NCBI GenBank assembly: GCA_022842285.1
Contig: JALHPV010000003.1
Location: forward strand, 1 to 64,000
DNA length: 64,000 nucleotides
Origin: Kofleriaceae bacterium
GTDB lineage: Bacteria; Myxococcota_A; Polyangia; Haliangiales; Haliangiaceae
Direction of reading: 5' to 3'
In this document: piece after piece, positions 27,382 to 37,900 of the stretch
How the letters are laid out: every line of letters begins with the position of its first letter
Position numbering within the stretch: the stretch's first letter is position 1
The notes under the pieces: generated by a model
Database searches by the model: none
The model's input: the letters and a program-made list of their open reading frames with translations, nothing else
What the model was told of the DNA's origin: nothing
Translations under genes and position numbers: made by a program

Positions 27382-30204
27382 ATGGACCTCGAGACCAGCA
27401 TGACCGTGCCGGCCACGCCACCGTCGATCCTACGGTCGCAGTCGGGCCAGCGCATGGGGCGCTACGTGCTCGAGAAGGAGCTCGGTTCCGGCGCGATGGG
27501 CGTGGTCTACCTCGGGTACGACTCGGTCCTCGAGCGCCGGGTCGCGATCAAGGTGCCGCACGACGACCACAAGGCCGACGTCCGCCGCCGGCTGGTTCGT
27601 GAAGCCCGCGCCATGGCCCGGGTGACGCACCCGAACGTGGTGGCGGTCTACGAGACGGGCTCCGTGGCCGGGCGCGAGTTCGTCGCGATGGAGCTCGCAG
27701 ATGACGAGACGCTGGCCGACTGGCTGGCCGGCGCCCGCCGGTCCCGCGCCGCGATCCTCGAGGCGTTCATCGCGGCTGGTCGCGGGCTCGCGGCGGCCCA
27801 TGCGGCCGGGCTCGTCCATCGCGACTTCAAGCCGAGCAATGTCCTGCGCTGTGGCAACGGCCGCTTCGCGGTCGCGGACTTCGGGCTCGCGGTCGAGCCG
27901 CATCAGCATGAGTACGGGACGTTCGCGCGCGGATCGTCGCAGCACCTCGCGACCCAGATTGCGGGCACGCCGGCGTACATGGCGCCCGAGCAGTGGAGCG
28001 GCGAGATCACGCCGGCGAGCGATCAGTACTCGTTCTGTGTCGCGCTGTGGGAAGCCTTGACCGGCAAGCGGCCGTACGAGGCGTTCGACCAGATCGGTCT
28101 CGTCTGCGAGATCAACGATCGCCATGCGGCGCTGGCCGCGGACCTCCCGCGCTCGCTGCGCAAGGCCCTCGTGCGCGGCCTCTCGCTCGATCCCGATCAT
28201 CGCTGGCGCAACATGGACGCGCTGCTCGCGGCGCTGGTGCCGCCGCGGCCGCGTCGCTTCATGATCGCCGGCGCAGCGGCCCTCGCCGTGCTCGGCGTGT
28301 CGGTCCTCGTGTCGGGACGCGCCGTCGCGAGCCAGGAGCCGGTCGCCGCCTGTGACCTCGGCGAGCCGGTCGCCACCGCGGTCGCCGACCCGGCGCTCGC
28401 CTCCACGCTCGATCGCGCCACGCTGCGGTGGCGCCAGCTCGGTCCGAGGGCGTGCGCCGCGACGGAGCGGCGCGAGAGCCAGCTCTCCTGTCTCGTCGGC
28501 GTCCGCGAGCGGCTCGATGCGATCCGCGGGGCCGCGGCGACGGCGACGGAGGCCGACGACCTCGCCGGTCGCGTCATCGCTCCCGATGTGTGCACCGTGG
28601 CCAATCCGCCCCGACTCGCGCATCTCACTCCGCTCGCGGTCGATGCCTTGACGCACTCGCACCGCTTCACGAACGACGTCGCAGACCGCGCGCTCGCGAG
28701 CGCCGGTGACGACGCGTGTGGCCGCGCGTTCGTGCTACTCGCCGTGCTCAAGCATGAAGGGAGCACGAGCTCGCGCGTGGCCGACGACGTGCTCCATACC
28801 GCAGGCACGTGTGGCGATGAACGCCTCCTGGCCGAGGTCCAGCTCGCGCTCGCGTTCAAGCGGCTCGAGGCGCGCGCCGACGCCAGCGGCGAGCTCGCGC
28901 GGGCGGCCGATGCCGTCGAGCGCGTCTCGCAGCCCGATCTCGTCGGCGAGCTCGATACGGCCTATGGTCGCTCCGCCTGGGCCCGTGGTCGTCGCGCGGA
29001 TGCGATCGCGCTCTACACGCGCTCGCTCGCAGAGATCGATCCCGCGCGGATCGCGCGCAAGCTGCAGGTCGTACTCTGGCGAAACAGCACCCTGGTGCGG
29101 GGAGCGTCGCACGACGATCTGGCCCTCGCTCGCCAGGCCTGGCGCGAGTGGCGCTCGCATGCGAAGGATGGCACCAAGCTCGCGTACGACCTCGATGCGA
29201 CCGAGATCAGCGCTCGCCTGTTCAGCGGTGATCTCGAGGGCGCCCACCAGCTCGGCGAGCGTTCCAGCTCTCACGATCCCGAGCCCCGTCCCGTCGGTAC
29301 CCGGTCGATCCGCGGCATCGTCGTCGACGAGCAGGGCCAGCCCGTGGCGGGCGCGCGCGTGATCGCGGCCGAGCATCTCCACGGAGACTCCTCCGGCGTC
29401 GATCGGTACGCCGTCGCGCACCAGCACCCCGTCGTGGCGACCACTGCATCCGATGGCACCTACGCGCTCGAGCAGGTCGCCGACTGGGCGACCGTCGTGG
29501 CCGAGCACGGCGATCTGCGCTCGACCGCCATCGTCGCTTCGGATGCGCCCGCGACCGATCGCCTCGTACTCCTACCGACGACCACGATCCGCGGCCGGGT
29601 CGCGCCGAACGCCCGCGCCGCGAACATCTTCGTGATCCCACGCGCGCCCGGCTCCTCGGTGCTGTTCCACCAGCTCGCTGCGATCGCCCCCGACGGCACG
29701 TTCGTCCTCGAGCACGCGCCGGTCGGTCTCGTCGATGTCGGCCTCCGCATAGAGACGACCACCACGTGGCGGCTCACCGGGCTCCAGCGCGTCGACGTTC
29801 CCATCTCGGGGGTCTCGGACCTCGTCCTCGAAGCGCGCCCCGGCCGTCAACTGTCGGTCACCGTCCGCAACGCGCTCTCCGGCCCGCTCGCCGGGGCCTA
29901 CGTGTTCATCGTCCCCAACCCGACCACGGCGAGCACGCGCCACGAGCTCGAGATCGTGCTGCACGCCGATGGTGCGACGCATACCTATGCCCCCGGTCCG
30001 TCGGAGGAGCTGACCGTGACCTTCGACAAGGCGCCGTTCGGCGAGTCGACGCTCTGCGCGACCAGCCTGTCGGGCGACATGTCCAATCCCACGCTCCGGC
30101 AGCGCCTGCGTGACAACCCGTTCGATCTCGAGATCCACTGTCAGCCGCTCCCTGCCGACGCCGCCTCCGCCACGATCGACGTGATGCCGATGAAGCGGAT
30201 CTGA
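27382..30204 (+). CDS. Transmembrane Ser/Thr protein kinase with extracytoplasmic carboxypeptidase-regulatory-like tail
   Basis: This 940-residue Hanks-type kinase is intact: glycine loop GSGAMGVV (35-42), K57 in VAIK, catalytic D148 in HRDFKPSN, D166 in DFG, and the APEQ motif. A membrane segment follows (about 291-312). The outer part begins with a Cys-containing helical region (about 320-620) and ends with repeated beta-sandwich, carboxypeptidase-regulatory-like modules (SIRGIVVDEQGQPVAGARVIA; TTIRGRVAPN; RQLSVTVRNALSGPLAGAYVFI). It may sense an envelope signal and phosphorylate cytoplasmic proteins. ATG 27382 is chosen; GTG 27358 would add eight residues. No phosphatase gene is adjacent. 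Confidence 0.88.
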   Translation: MDLETSMTVPATPPSILRSQSGQRMGRYVLEKELGSGAMGVVYLGYDSVLERRVAIKVPHDDHKADVRRRLVREARAMARVTHPNVVAVYETGSVAGREFVAMELADDETLADWLAGARRSRAAILEAFIAAGRGLAAAHAAGLVHRDFKPSNVLRCGNGRFAVADFGLAVEPHQHEYGTFARGSSQHLATQIAGTPAYMAPEQWSGEITPASDQYSFCVALWEALTGKRPYEAFDQIGLVCEINDRHAALAADLPRSLRKALVRGLSLDPDHRWRNMDALLAALVPPRPRRFMIAGAAALAVLGVSVLVSGRAVASQEPVAACDLGEPVATAVADPALASTLDRATLRWRQLGPRACAATERRESQLSCLVGVRERLDAIRGAAATATEADDLAGRVIAPDVCTVANPPRLAHLTPLAVDALTHSHRFTNDVADRALASAGDDACGRAFVLLAVLKHEGSTSSRVADDVLHTAGTCGDERLLAEVQLALAFKRLEARADASGELARAADAVERVSQPDLVGELDTAYGRSAWARGRRADAIALYTRSLAEIDPARIARKLQVVLWRNSTLVRGASHDDLALARQAWREWRSHAKDGTKLAYDLDATEISARLFSGDLEGAHQLGERSSSHDPEPRPVGTRSIRGIVVDEQGQPVAGARVIAAEHLHGDSSGVDRYAVAHQHPVVATTASDGTYALEQVADWATVVAEHGDLRSTAIVASDAPATDRLVLLPTTTIRGRVAPNARAANIFVIPRAPGSSVLFHQLAAIAPDGTFVLEHAPVGLVDVGLRIETTTTWRLTGLQRVDVPISGVSDLVLEARPGRQLSVTVRNALSGPLAGAYVFIVPNPTTASTRHELEIVLHADGATHTYAPGPSEELTVTFDKAPFGESTLCATSLSGDMSNPTLRQRLRDNPFDLEIHCQPLPADAASATIDVMPMKRI

Positions 30205-30263
30205 CGACTGCGCCTCGGAACTATTTCCGCAACCTTCGTGCAAGCCGGCCGACGCCTGCTCGT

Positions 30264-32324
30264 ATGGCGCCAGAACAGAAGGTGAAGCAGCCCGTCACGA
30301 AGACCACGACCGACCGTGACACCGGACCGCGCGACCCGTCGACGAGGGCCAGCAACGAGACCAAGGTCGCCGCCATCGATGCCTCGGAGGCCGCCGCCCG
30401 GATGGTGCAGGTGATCGGGGCCGAGGCGAAGGCCGGGCTGAAAGCCTCGAAGGCCGCGCTGGGGATCGCCGGATCGCGGGTGTCTCAGCTCCTCGAGCAA
30501 CTGGCCCGCTTCGAGGTGGCGGGATGGGCGCCGCTCGGTGACTCGCTCGCCTCGATGTACTGGACGATCGAGATGCTCGAGCAACGCCTGCGTAAGCACG
30601 ACCTTGCCGTCATCGCCGACGAGGTCGACGCGAGCGTCACCAGTCTCGCGGCCCGGATGTCGTCGGTGGCCGCCGCCGCCATGCGGTCGCCGGGTAAGGG
30701 CCGCGACTCGAAGTTCGACGCCGGCGACACCGAGGCGAAGCTCGAGCTGGTGGCGTTCGAGCTGTCGGCCATCAAAGCGAGCGCGGCGGCCGCCCGCGCG
30801 ACGGCGAGCGCAGACAATCGCGACGAGATTGTCGCGGCGTGCGCTTCGCTGTCAGCGGCGATGCAGGCGACGACCAGCCAGCTCGTCGCGATCGGCGACC
30901 GCAAGTCGCGCACGCGCCTGAAGCCACACGTCGAGGCGGTCAGCGTCGAGCTCGACGCCATCGCCGAGTGGATGGCCATGTCCCCACGCATGCCGTGGCA
31001 CGCCACCCTCGCCGCGACCTTCGACGCCGAGAACCGGCTACGAGGGGCACAGGGGCTGGTGACGCGGGTACGGCCTTACTCCGGCACCGTCGACCCGGCG
31101 CGCGCGCTCGAGATCATCCGCGGCGCGCCCGCGACCACGCAGGAGGCGTCGACCTCGAGCAGCACGCCCGAGCAGGCGGTGGCAAAGATCGGAGTCGGAA
31201 TTAACGCGATTTACGACCAACGACTGTCCGCCGTAAACGACCTCGGCAAAAACCTCCAGGAACCGCCGCCCCCCGAGGACGTGTCCGCTGCGATGATCTT
31301 GATGAAGGTCCTCGGCGAGGTGGCGCTCTCCTACGTGGCGGGCGGGCTGGGGACGCTGGTGGGGGGGATCGCGCAGAAGGCCCTCGACGGCCGCGCCGCC
31401 CGCCACGGGCTGTCCGAGCGAGCGATCGCCGCGCTCACCGACGAGGAGCGGGGCCTCATCACCGAGGCAGGGCTGGCGAAGGGCGCGCTGACCCGCGCCG
31501 CGGTGGCGGGCGGAGCGAGCGAGGCCATGCAGACCCTCTTCCTCACCGCGGCGAACGGCCTCACGAGCAAGTTCACCAACGTGGCCGCCTTGTCGAGCAA
31601 GCCGGCGTCCGCCTTCGCCCAGATCCAGCGCGACCTCGTCGCCGACGAGAAGCTCGCGCTGCAGCTGAAGCTCATCGATCTGATGCCGGCCCTGCTCCAG
31701 GCCGATCTGGAAGGACTGAACGAGCTCGCGGCCGAGCTGTTCACGAAGGTCGGAGACGCGGCCTACGGCGTCCAGTACCGAGTGTCGCTGGTCGAGTGGC
31801 AGAACTTCAAGGCGACGGCGAGCGCCGGCTTCATCGACAAGCCCTTCTTTGGGGCGGACAAGGACGATCCGGGTCGCAGCCAGCGGGACGCGCGCATCAA
31901 CCAAGCAGGGATCGCGGGCGTCCTCGAGGTGCATGGCTTCGCCAACGCCGACCCCGCACAGATGGACATCTCCTTCACCTCGATCACGCTGAACGACGCC
32001 GAGCATGCCGCCCTCCACTACCTGCGCAGTAATCCGATTCCCCTCGCCGAGCTTGCGGTGAACCAGCGCTTCGAGCTCGGGTTCGCCCCTGGCAAGGAAC
32101 GCGCCGCCTTCGGGTTCGGGCCGGACCTCGGGTTCCAGCGCTACGTCATGAACGACCGCTCGCGCTTGTGTCTCGCGATCCTCGCGTCGGGCCAGGTCAT
32201 CAACGGCTCCAGCATCGGCGGTGGGTTGGCGGGCGAATTCGACGACGTGAGCGCCGAGCGGATCGAGGCCGTCGCAAAGCGCTTCCGCGCGTTGCTCGGA
32301 CGCAAGACAACGGCGAACCTCTAA
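30264..32324 (+). CDS. Large unknown protein beside an injection-system-type AAA ATPase
   Basis: This 686-residue protein is not recognised. It has a polar, disordered N-terminus (about 1-35, rich in Thr/Lys/Asp). A long Ala-rich helical region (about 36-260) is followed by a short Ser/Thr linker, a Gly-rich hydrophobic stretch (about 342-372, MILMKVLGEVALSYVAGGLGTLVGG), more helix, and a compact C-terminal domain (from about 500) with YGVQYRVSLVEWQNFKATASAGFIDKPFF. No signal peptide. It is followed four bases later by a lipoprotein gene and then by the AAA ATPase. A disordered head, helical body and glycine-zipper stretch would suit an exported effector or pore former, but this is inference. 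Confidence 0.75.
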   Translation: MAPEQKVKQPVTKTTTDRDTGPRDPSTRASNETKVAAIDASEAAARMVQVIGAEAKAGLKASKAALGIAGSRVSQLLEQLARFEVAGWAPLGDSLASMYWTIEMLEQRLRKHDLAVIADEVDASVTSLAARMSSVAAAAMRSPGKGRDSKFDAGDTEAKLELVAFELSAIKASAAAARATASADNRDEIVAACASLSAAMQATTSQLVAIGDRKSRTRLKPHVEAVSVELDAIAEWMAMSPRMPWHATLAATFDAENRLRGAQGLVTRVRPYSGTVDPARALEIIRGAPATTQEASTSSSTPEQAVAKIGVGINAIYDQRLSAVNDLGKNLQEPPPPEDVSAAMILMKVLGEVALSYVAGGLGTLVGGIAQKALDGRAARHGLSERAIAALTDEERGLITEAGLAKGALTRAAVAGGASEAMQTLFLTAANGLTSKFTNVAALSSKPASAFAQIQRDLVADEKLALQLKLIDLMPALLQADLEGLNELAAELFTKVGDAAYGVQYRVSLVEWQNFKATASAGFIDKPFFGADKDDPGRSQRDARINQAGIAGVLEVHGFANADPAQMDISFTSITLNDAEHAALHYLRSNPIPLAELAVNQRFELGFAPGKERAAFGFGPDLGFQRYVMNDRSRLCLAILASGQVINGSSIGGGLAGEFDDVSAERIEAVAKRFRALLGRKTTANL

Positions 32325-32328
32325 CGCC

Positions 32329-32859
32329 ATGAGGTATCGATCGTCGCTCGCGCTCGCCGCCGGCCTCCTCGCGCCCATCGGGTGTCGAGGCGACAACCCC
32401 GTCACGACCACGTACTTCGCGAACGGGACCGCTGTCCTCGAAGCGCTCCGCCCCTACTGCGACACGGTCTACTACTCGGTCCACGTCGTCAATACATCGC
32501 TGCCTCGGTCACGATGGCGGACGCGCTTCATGCCCTGCGATCAATTCGCCAGGGGCGACGAGTTGGTATGGGTCGAGGTCCAGACCAAAGCCTTCGTGAC
32601 CGATACGGACCTCGACGTGTGTGCGATCCGCGTCGGCCCCTCGCGGATGGAGACGGTCCCGCCCGAACTCATCCGCGCGATGGTCAGCGATGCTGGCCTG
32701 GCGAGCCAGATCGCCGCTGCCGTCGCGGAGAATCCCGATGTTCTGAGCTGGCAGACGACGGTACGAGGGATCCGCGTTATCCGTAGTAAATCCAGCGCGT
32801 TCAGCTACGTGGCTCTCGAGGGCTGCGAGGTGGCCCCCGCGGAGCCGGACGGAATCTAA
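32329..32859 (+). CDS. Small lipoprotein of unknown function
   Basis: This 176-residue protein has a signal peptide ending in a lipobox-like LAPIGC (Cys19). Four further Cys occur (PYCDTV, MPCDQF, DVCAIR, EGCEVA), enough for two disulfides. The mature chain is mixed alpha/beta with no recognised family. It starts four bases after the unknown 686-residue protein gene and ends 35 bases before the AAA ATPase, so the three are probably co-transcribed. It could be an immunity-like or anchoring partner of the large protein; this is a guess from position. Confidence 0.7.
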   Translation: MRYRSSLALAAGLLAPIGCRGDNPVTTTYFANGTAVLEALRPYCDTVYYSVHVVNTSLPRSRWRTRFMPCDQFARGDELVWVEVQTKAFVTDTDLDVCAIRVGPSRMETVPPELIRAMVSDAGLASQIAAAVAENPDVLSWQTTVRGIRVIRSKSSAFSYVALEGCEVAPAEPDGI

Positions 32860-32894
32860 GCAACCCGGCCAGCCGTCGGCCGAGGAGGGGTTTC

Positions 32895-34799
32895 ATGCAC
32901 GACCTCGAGCCCCTCGCCCCCGACCCCTGGACGGACCTCGTCGACCTGGCCATCGACCTCGCGTGTCGCCGCGCCTCGGGGGACTCCGAAGCCACGCTGC
33001 CCCGCTTCGACGCGCCCGCCGGCGGCCCCTTCGCGCACCTTCGGCTCGCCCCGGCCGACGAGCTCGTGCTCCACCTACTTGTTACGCACCAAGTCGACCG
33101 CCGGATCGCCCAGCGCCTCGAGAGCCTCTCTGGCGAGCTGGAGCTGACCGTGGGGGTGCTCGCGGAGGTCGCGTATGGCTGTACCCGCACCGGGCTCGCC
33201 CGGGGGCTCCATCCCACCGCGCCCCTGTTCCATCGCCGGTTGCTCGAGACGTCCGACGACGACGGCCGCACCAGCGCCGCCCGGCGCCGCGTCCGGCTCG
33301 CGCATCGCTGCCTCGCCGTCGCGCTCGGGCGAGACCGAGAGCTCCACGACGAGCACCTCGCCCTCCCCGCCATGCCAGACGCCCGCTCGCTCACACTCGC
33401 TCCCGGCACCCTCGACGAGGTCCGCGCGGCCTTCGACGTGTGTGGACCACATGGAGTTGTCGTGGTGGCAGGGGCGCGCGGCCGCGGCCGGCGAACGGTC
33501 CTGGGTGCCGTCGCCAAGGAGAAGGGACTCCGCGTGCTGGAGCTCGACGCGCGGAAGCTGTCTGCAGATCCGGCGCAGCTGCGGCAACAACTCGCGGCCG
33601 CGGTGCGCGAGTGTCATCTCCTCGGGGCCATCCCCCTCGTCTGCGATCTCGACGCGACACCCGCGCGCGAGCATGACGTCTACGACATCGTCGAATCGGA
33701 GCTCGTCCGCCGGGTCGAGGGCCCCATCTTCATCACCGCGTCGTCACCGCGAATCTCCTTCCGGTGGAACCGGCCCGTCGTCGTCACCGAGCTGCCGGCG
33801 GTCTCGACGGAGCAGCGCACCACGTTGTGGCACCGCGAGCTGGACCTGCCCTCGCTCGTCGAGGCGCAGAGCGTGGCTACGCAGTACCCCCTCGCGCCAG
33901 CCATGATCGTCGAGACAGCCGCATCGATCCGTGCGCGACCTCGGAGCGGCCCGGTGTCTGCGGCCGAGCTCTCCCGGGCGGTGCGAGCCGTCGTGAGCGA
34001 CCGGCTCGGGACGCTCGCGACCCGTGTCGAAACCGGTCACCGGCTCGAGGATCTCGTGCTCGAGCCCGATGTCGCCGAGCAGGCGCACGAGCTGATGATG
34101 CGGGTCGTGCATCGGACGCGCGTCCACGAGTCGTGGGGGTTCTCGCGGAAGGTCGGGAAGGGGCTTGGGATCGCGGCGATGTTCTCGGGACCGCCCGGTA
34201 CGGGGAAGACCATGCTCGCGCATGTGATCGCGAGCGAGCTAGCGCTGGATCTCTACCAGGTCGACCTCTCGAAGATCACGTCCCGCTACATCGGGGAGAC
34301 CGAGCAGCGCCTCGCGGACCTGTTCGACGCCGCGGAGTCGGGGCAGGTCGCGCTCCTCTTCGACGAGGCCGACACGCTCTTCGGCAAGCGCACCGAGGTC
34401 AAGTCGAGCAATGATCGCTACGCGAACCAGGAGACGAACTACCTGCTGCAGCGACTCGAGACCTTCACCGGCGTCTGCTTCCTCACGACGAATCACGACA
34501 CCCACATCGACCCGGCGTTCAAGCGGCGCCTGGCGAGCATCATCCGCTTCGAGCATTCAGACGAGGAGAGCCGGTGCCGGGTATGGGAACAGGCCTTGCC
34601 GCCGCATGCGCCCCGCGCAAAGAGCCTCGACTTCGCGACACTCGCCCGGCGGTTTCCGATGGACCCGGGACACATTCGCAACGCAGCGATGCGCGCGGCG
34701 TTCTTCGCCGCGGCGGCCGCTTCGCCGGTCACGCAGGGGCACCTGTTGCGGGCCGCGCTCGCAGAGTGCGAGTCGACCGGCCGGCTGTGTGCCGCGTAG
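32895..34799 (+). CDS. Two-module AAA ATPase of the type associated with contractile injection systems
   Basis: This 634-residue ATPase has a helical N-terminal region (about 1-180), a first AAA-like module whose P-loop is broken (GARGRGRRTVLG, about 190-202, no Lys-Thr/Ser), and a second complete AAA module. The second has Walker A GPPGTGKT (K438), Walker B LLFDEADTLFGKR, sensor-1 NHD and the arginine pair in DPAFKRR. This arrangement, a dead first module plus an active second, is typical of ATPases encoded in extracellular contractile injection loci (Afp15-like). No sheath, tube, spike or baseplate gene lies within the window, so its partner here may be the preceding two genes. GGAGGGG precedes the ATG. 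Confidence 0.82.
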   Translation: MHDLEPLAPDPWTDLVDLAIDLACRRASGDSEATLPRFDAPAGGPFAHLRLAPADELVLHLLVTHQVDRRIAQRLESLSGELELTVGVLAEVAYGCTRTGLARGLHPTAPLFHRRLLETSDDDGRTSAARRRVRLAHRCLAVALGRDRELHDEHLALPAMPDARSLTLAPGTLDEVRAAFDVCGPHGVVVVAGARGRGRRTVLGAVAKEKGLRVLELDARKLSADPAQLRQQLAAAVRECHLLGAIPLVCDLDATPAREHDVYDIVESELVRRVEGPIFITASSPRISFRWNRPVVVTELPAVSTEQRTTLWHRELDLPSLVEAQSVATQYPLAPAMIVETAASIRARPRSGPVSAAELSRAVRAVVSDRLGTLATRVETGHRLEDLVLEPDVAEQAHELMMRVVHRTRVHESWGFSRKVGKGLGIAAMFSGPPGTGKTMLAHVIASELALDLYQVDLSKITSRYIGETEQRLADLFDAAESGQVALLFDEADTLFGKRTEVKSSNDRYANQETNYLLQRLETFTGVCFLTTNHDTHIDPAFKRRLASIIRFEHSDEESRCRVWEQALPPHAPRAKSLDFATLARRFPMDPGHIRNAAMRAAFFAAAAASPVTQGHLLRAALAECESTGRLCAA

Positions 34800-34953
34800 G
34801 CCAAACGTCGCGAACCCGAGTCGTCGTACACACCTGCATCGCAGCGTGTCCACGCGGGAGCACGGAGCGTGTCCCCGTCGCCTCGGCTCGCGTAACTCCG
34901 CACGTGCCCTGGCTTCGCGGGCGGCATTGCCGATGCAGTAGCGAGCGTTCGAT

Positions 34954-37900
34954 ATGCGCTTGCGCTCCGCCCTGCTCCTCGCCGCTCTGACGTCATGTAG
35001 CGCCACCGTGCGCAACGACGTTCAGGTGATGTCGTACTCCCCGCAAGGTCCCGTCGACCGAGCCGAGCCCATCGTGATCCGGTTCGACAAGCCCGTCGTG
35101 CCGGAGAGCGAGGTCTCGAAGTCCGTCGACGAGGACGACGTGGCGGTCTCACCCGCCTTCGAGTGGAAGGGGTACTGGCAGGACGCGCAGACGCTCGTCA
35201 TCGATCCCGCCACGAAGCTCGTCCCGTCGACGCGCTACGAGATCGGCCTCACCGGCTCGCTCGGCGAGCGCACGGGCAAGTTCGGTTTCAACTTCGTCCA
35301 CCAGCCGCTCGCCGTCGAAGGCGTGTGGGGCGTCGACGCCGAGATGCTCGTGCCCGATGGTGACGTGCCGATCAGCTTCAACCAGCCGGTCGATCCGCTC
35401 GCGGCCGCGAAGCACTGCAAGCTCACGTCCCCGAGCGGCGACGTCGCGCTCGTCGGCACGGCCGGTCCCGCGGCGGCGAACGTCTCGCTCAAGCCGGAGC
35501 GGGAGCTGGATGCGGGCCAGGCGTACAACCTCGGCTGCACCGGGCTCATGGCGGTCGGAGGCAACGCCGCCCTCGACAAGCCGTACTCGCTGACCGTCCG
35601 CGCGCGCCCACCGGCGGGCATCCGCAAGGTCACCCCCGATGGCTGGGATGTCCCCGCCGACGAGGTGACGCTGACCATCAGCTTCAACACCCCCGTCACG
35701 CTCGATGCGGCCCGCAGCGTGGTGTCGAGCTCGCCGCCGATCGCCGGCCTCGACAAGGGCTACCTGTCGAGTGACGGCAAGGACTACAAGGTCACGACGG
35801 ACCTCGAGGTCGAGACGGACTACGAGCTGACCGTCGACGAGACGCTCGTCGACCGGTTCGGCCAGAAGCTCGCCGGCGACTTCCAGCACACGTTCCGGAC
35901 GGGCGCGGCGACGCCTCGGATCTCCATGGAGCGCGGCATCTTCGCCCTCGAGGCGAGCGCCAAGGGGTACCCGATGTGGACGCGCAACATCACGAGCTAC
36001 GACGTGGAGTGCGCCATGATCCCGCGCGACAAGATCGTCCAGGTCCTCACGACCGAGATGAACTACGACCCGTGGGGCGGCAACGACGACTCCGACGAGC
36101 TCGACTGGAAGGCGCTGAAGGTCACGGCCAAGAAGTCGACCCACACCACCGCCGGCAAGAACAAGTGGCGCCTGAACGAGCTCCCCCTCGGCACGCTCTG
36201 TGGTGGCGCCAGCGACGGTCGCGGCGTGTACCTGACGGAGATCCACAGCAAGGACGTGGTGCCCGATCGCGATCGCGGCTGGCTCTCGCCGCGGCGCAAT
36301 CGCGTGCTCGCCAACGTCACCGACATGGGCGTGCTGATCAAGGTGGGGTCGTCGTCGGGGCTCGTGTGGGTCACGTCGCTCAGCACGGGCAAGCCGGTCG
36401 CGGGGGCGCGCGTCGTCATCCACAAGTCCAGCGGCGAGCAGGTGTGGGTCGACATCTCGAACGCCGACGGCATCGTCAAGATCCCCGGCAGTGCCCTCCT
36501 GAAGGCGCAGCAGGCCACGCCGACGGGAGATGACGAGTGCGAGGATTGCTATGAAGACTGGGACAGCTATCGCAGCCAGCGCCTCATCGCGACCGTCGAG
36601 AAGGACAAGGACCTCGCGATCGTCGATGGCAACTGGTCGAACGGCATCCAGCTGTGGAACTTCGGCGTCACGTCCGACCACTCCGGCGGTCAGACGAAGA
36701 TCCGCGGCTTCATCCAGAGCGACCGCGGCCTGTACCGTCCCGGCGAGACGGTGATGTTCAAGGGCATCGCCCGCGAGATCACGGCGGGGCGCGCCCCACG
36801 CGTGCCGACGGCCGGCAAGGTCGAGATCCAGGTCGAGGACAGCCGGGGCCAGACCGTGCTCCAGACCGAGAGCAAGCTATCGGGCTTCGGTGGCTTCGGC
36901 TTCGAGCTCCCGCTCGGCGAGGAGGCGTCGCTCGGCGACTACTACGTGCGCGCGTCCGTCGCCGACCAGGTATTCCGCGAGAAGTTCTCCGTCGAGGAGT
37001 TCCGCGCCGCGAGCTTCGAGCTGAACCTCGCGGCGGGCAAGCAGAAGGTGAAGCCCGGCGAGAAGCTCTCGTTCGCGCTCGATGCGAAGTACCTGATGGG
37101 CTCCCCCGTCGCCGCCGCGAACGTCGAGTGGAATCTCCGCAAGCGCGACCACAGCATCGCGTTCAAGGGCTACGAGTCGTACTCGTTCGGGACCTCGCGC
37201 TGGGGCCGCTATTACTATTACGACGACTACGGCGAGTTCATCTCCGATGGGGCCGGCACGACGAACCAGGCGGGCCACATCACGATCGCCGCGCGCGACA
37301 CCGCGACCGAGTTCACGGGACCGGTCGACTACATCCTGTCGGCGAACGTCACGGACGAGGCCGACCAGACGATGGGCAAGACCGTCGTCGTGACCGCGCA
37401 CAAGTCGCAGTTCTACCTGGGCATGTTCGCGAACGAATGGGTGCAGGCGGTCAACATGCCGTTCGGCGTCAACCTCGTGGCCCTCGACCCCGACGGCAAG
37501 CGCGTGGCCACCAAGGCGAAGCTCTCCGTCGTGCGGACGGTGACGTCCTGTGACTGGCAGGAGATCGGCGCGCGCTCCTACTACCATTGCTCGTCGGCGG
37601 AGCACCCGCTCGAGGAGCGCCAGGTGGAGATCGCGGCCGGCGGTTCGCACACCGAGCGCATCTTCCCGACGCTCCCCGGCGACTACACGATCAAGATCGA
37701 AGCGAAGGACGCGGCCGGCAACGAGGTCTCCGCGACCAACGAGATCTGGGTCATCGGCAAGGGCGAGGCGTTCTGGAGCGGTGACGAAGGCGCCCGCATG
37801 ACGCTCATCGCCAGCAAGGCCAAGTACGAGGTCGGCGAGAAGGCACGCCTCGTGGCGCAGGCGAACCTCGTGAAGCCGACGGCGCTCATCACCATCGAGC

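Noticed and set aside
30264-34799. A contractile injection system locus
   Set aside because: Only the ATPase resembles one. I looked for sheath, tube, spike, baseplate and DUF4157-type genes through the window and found none.
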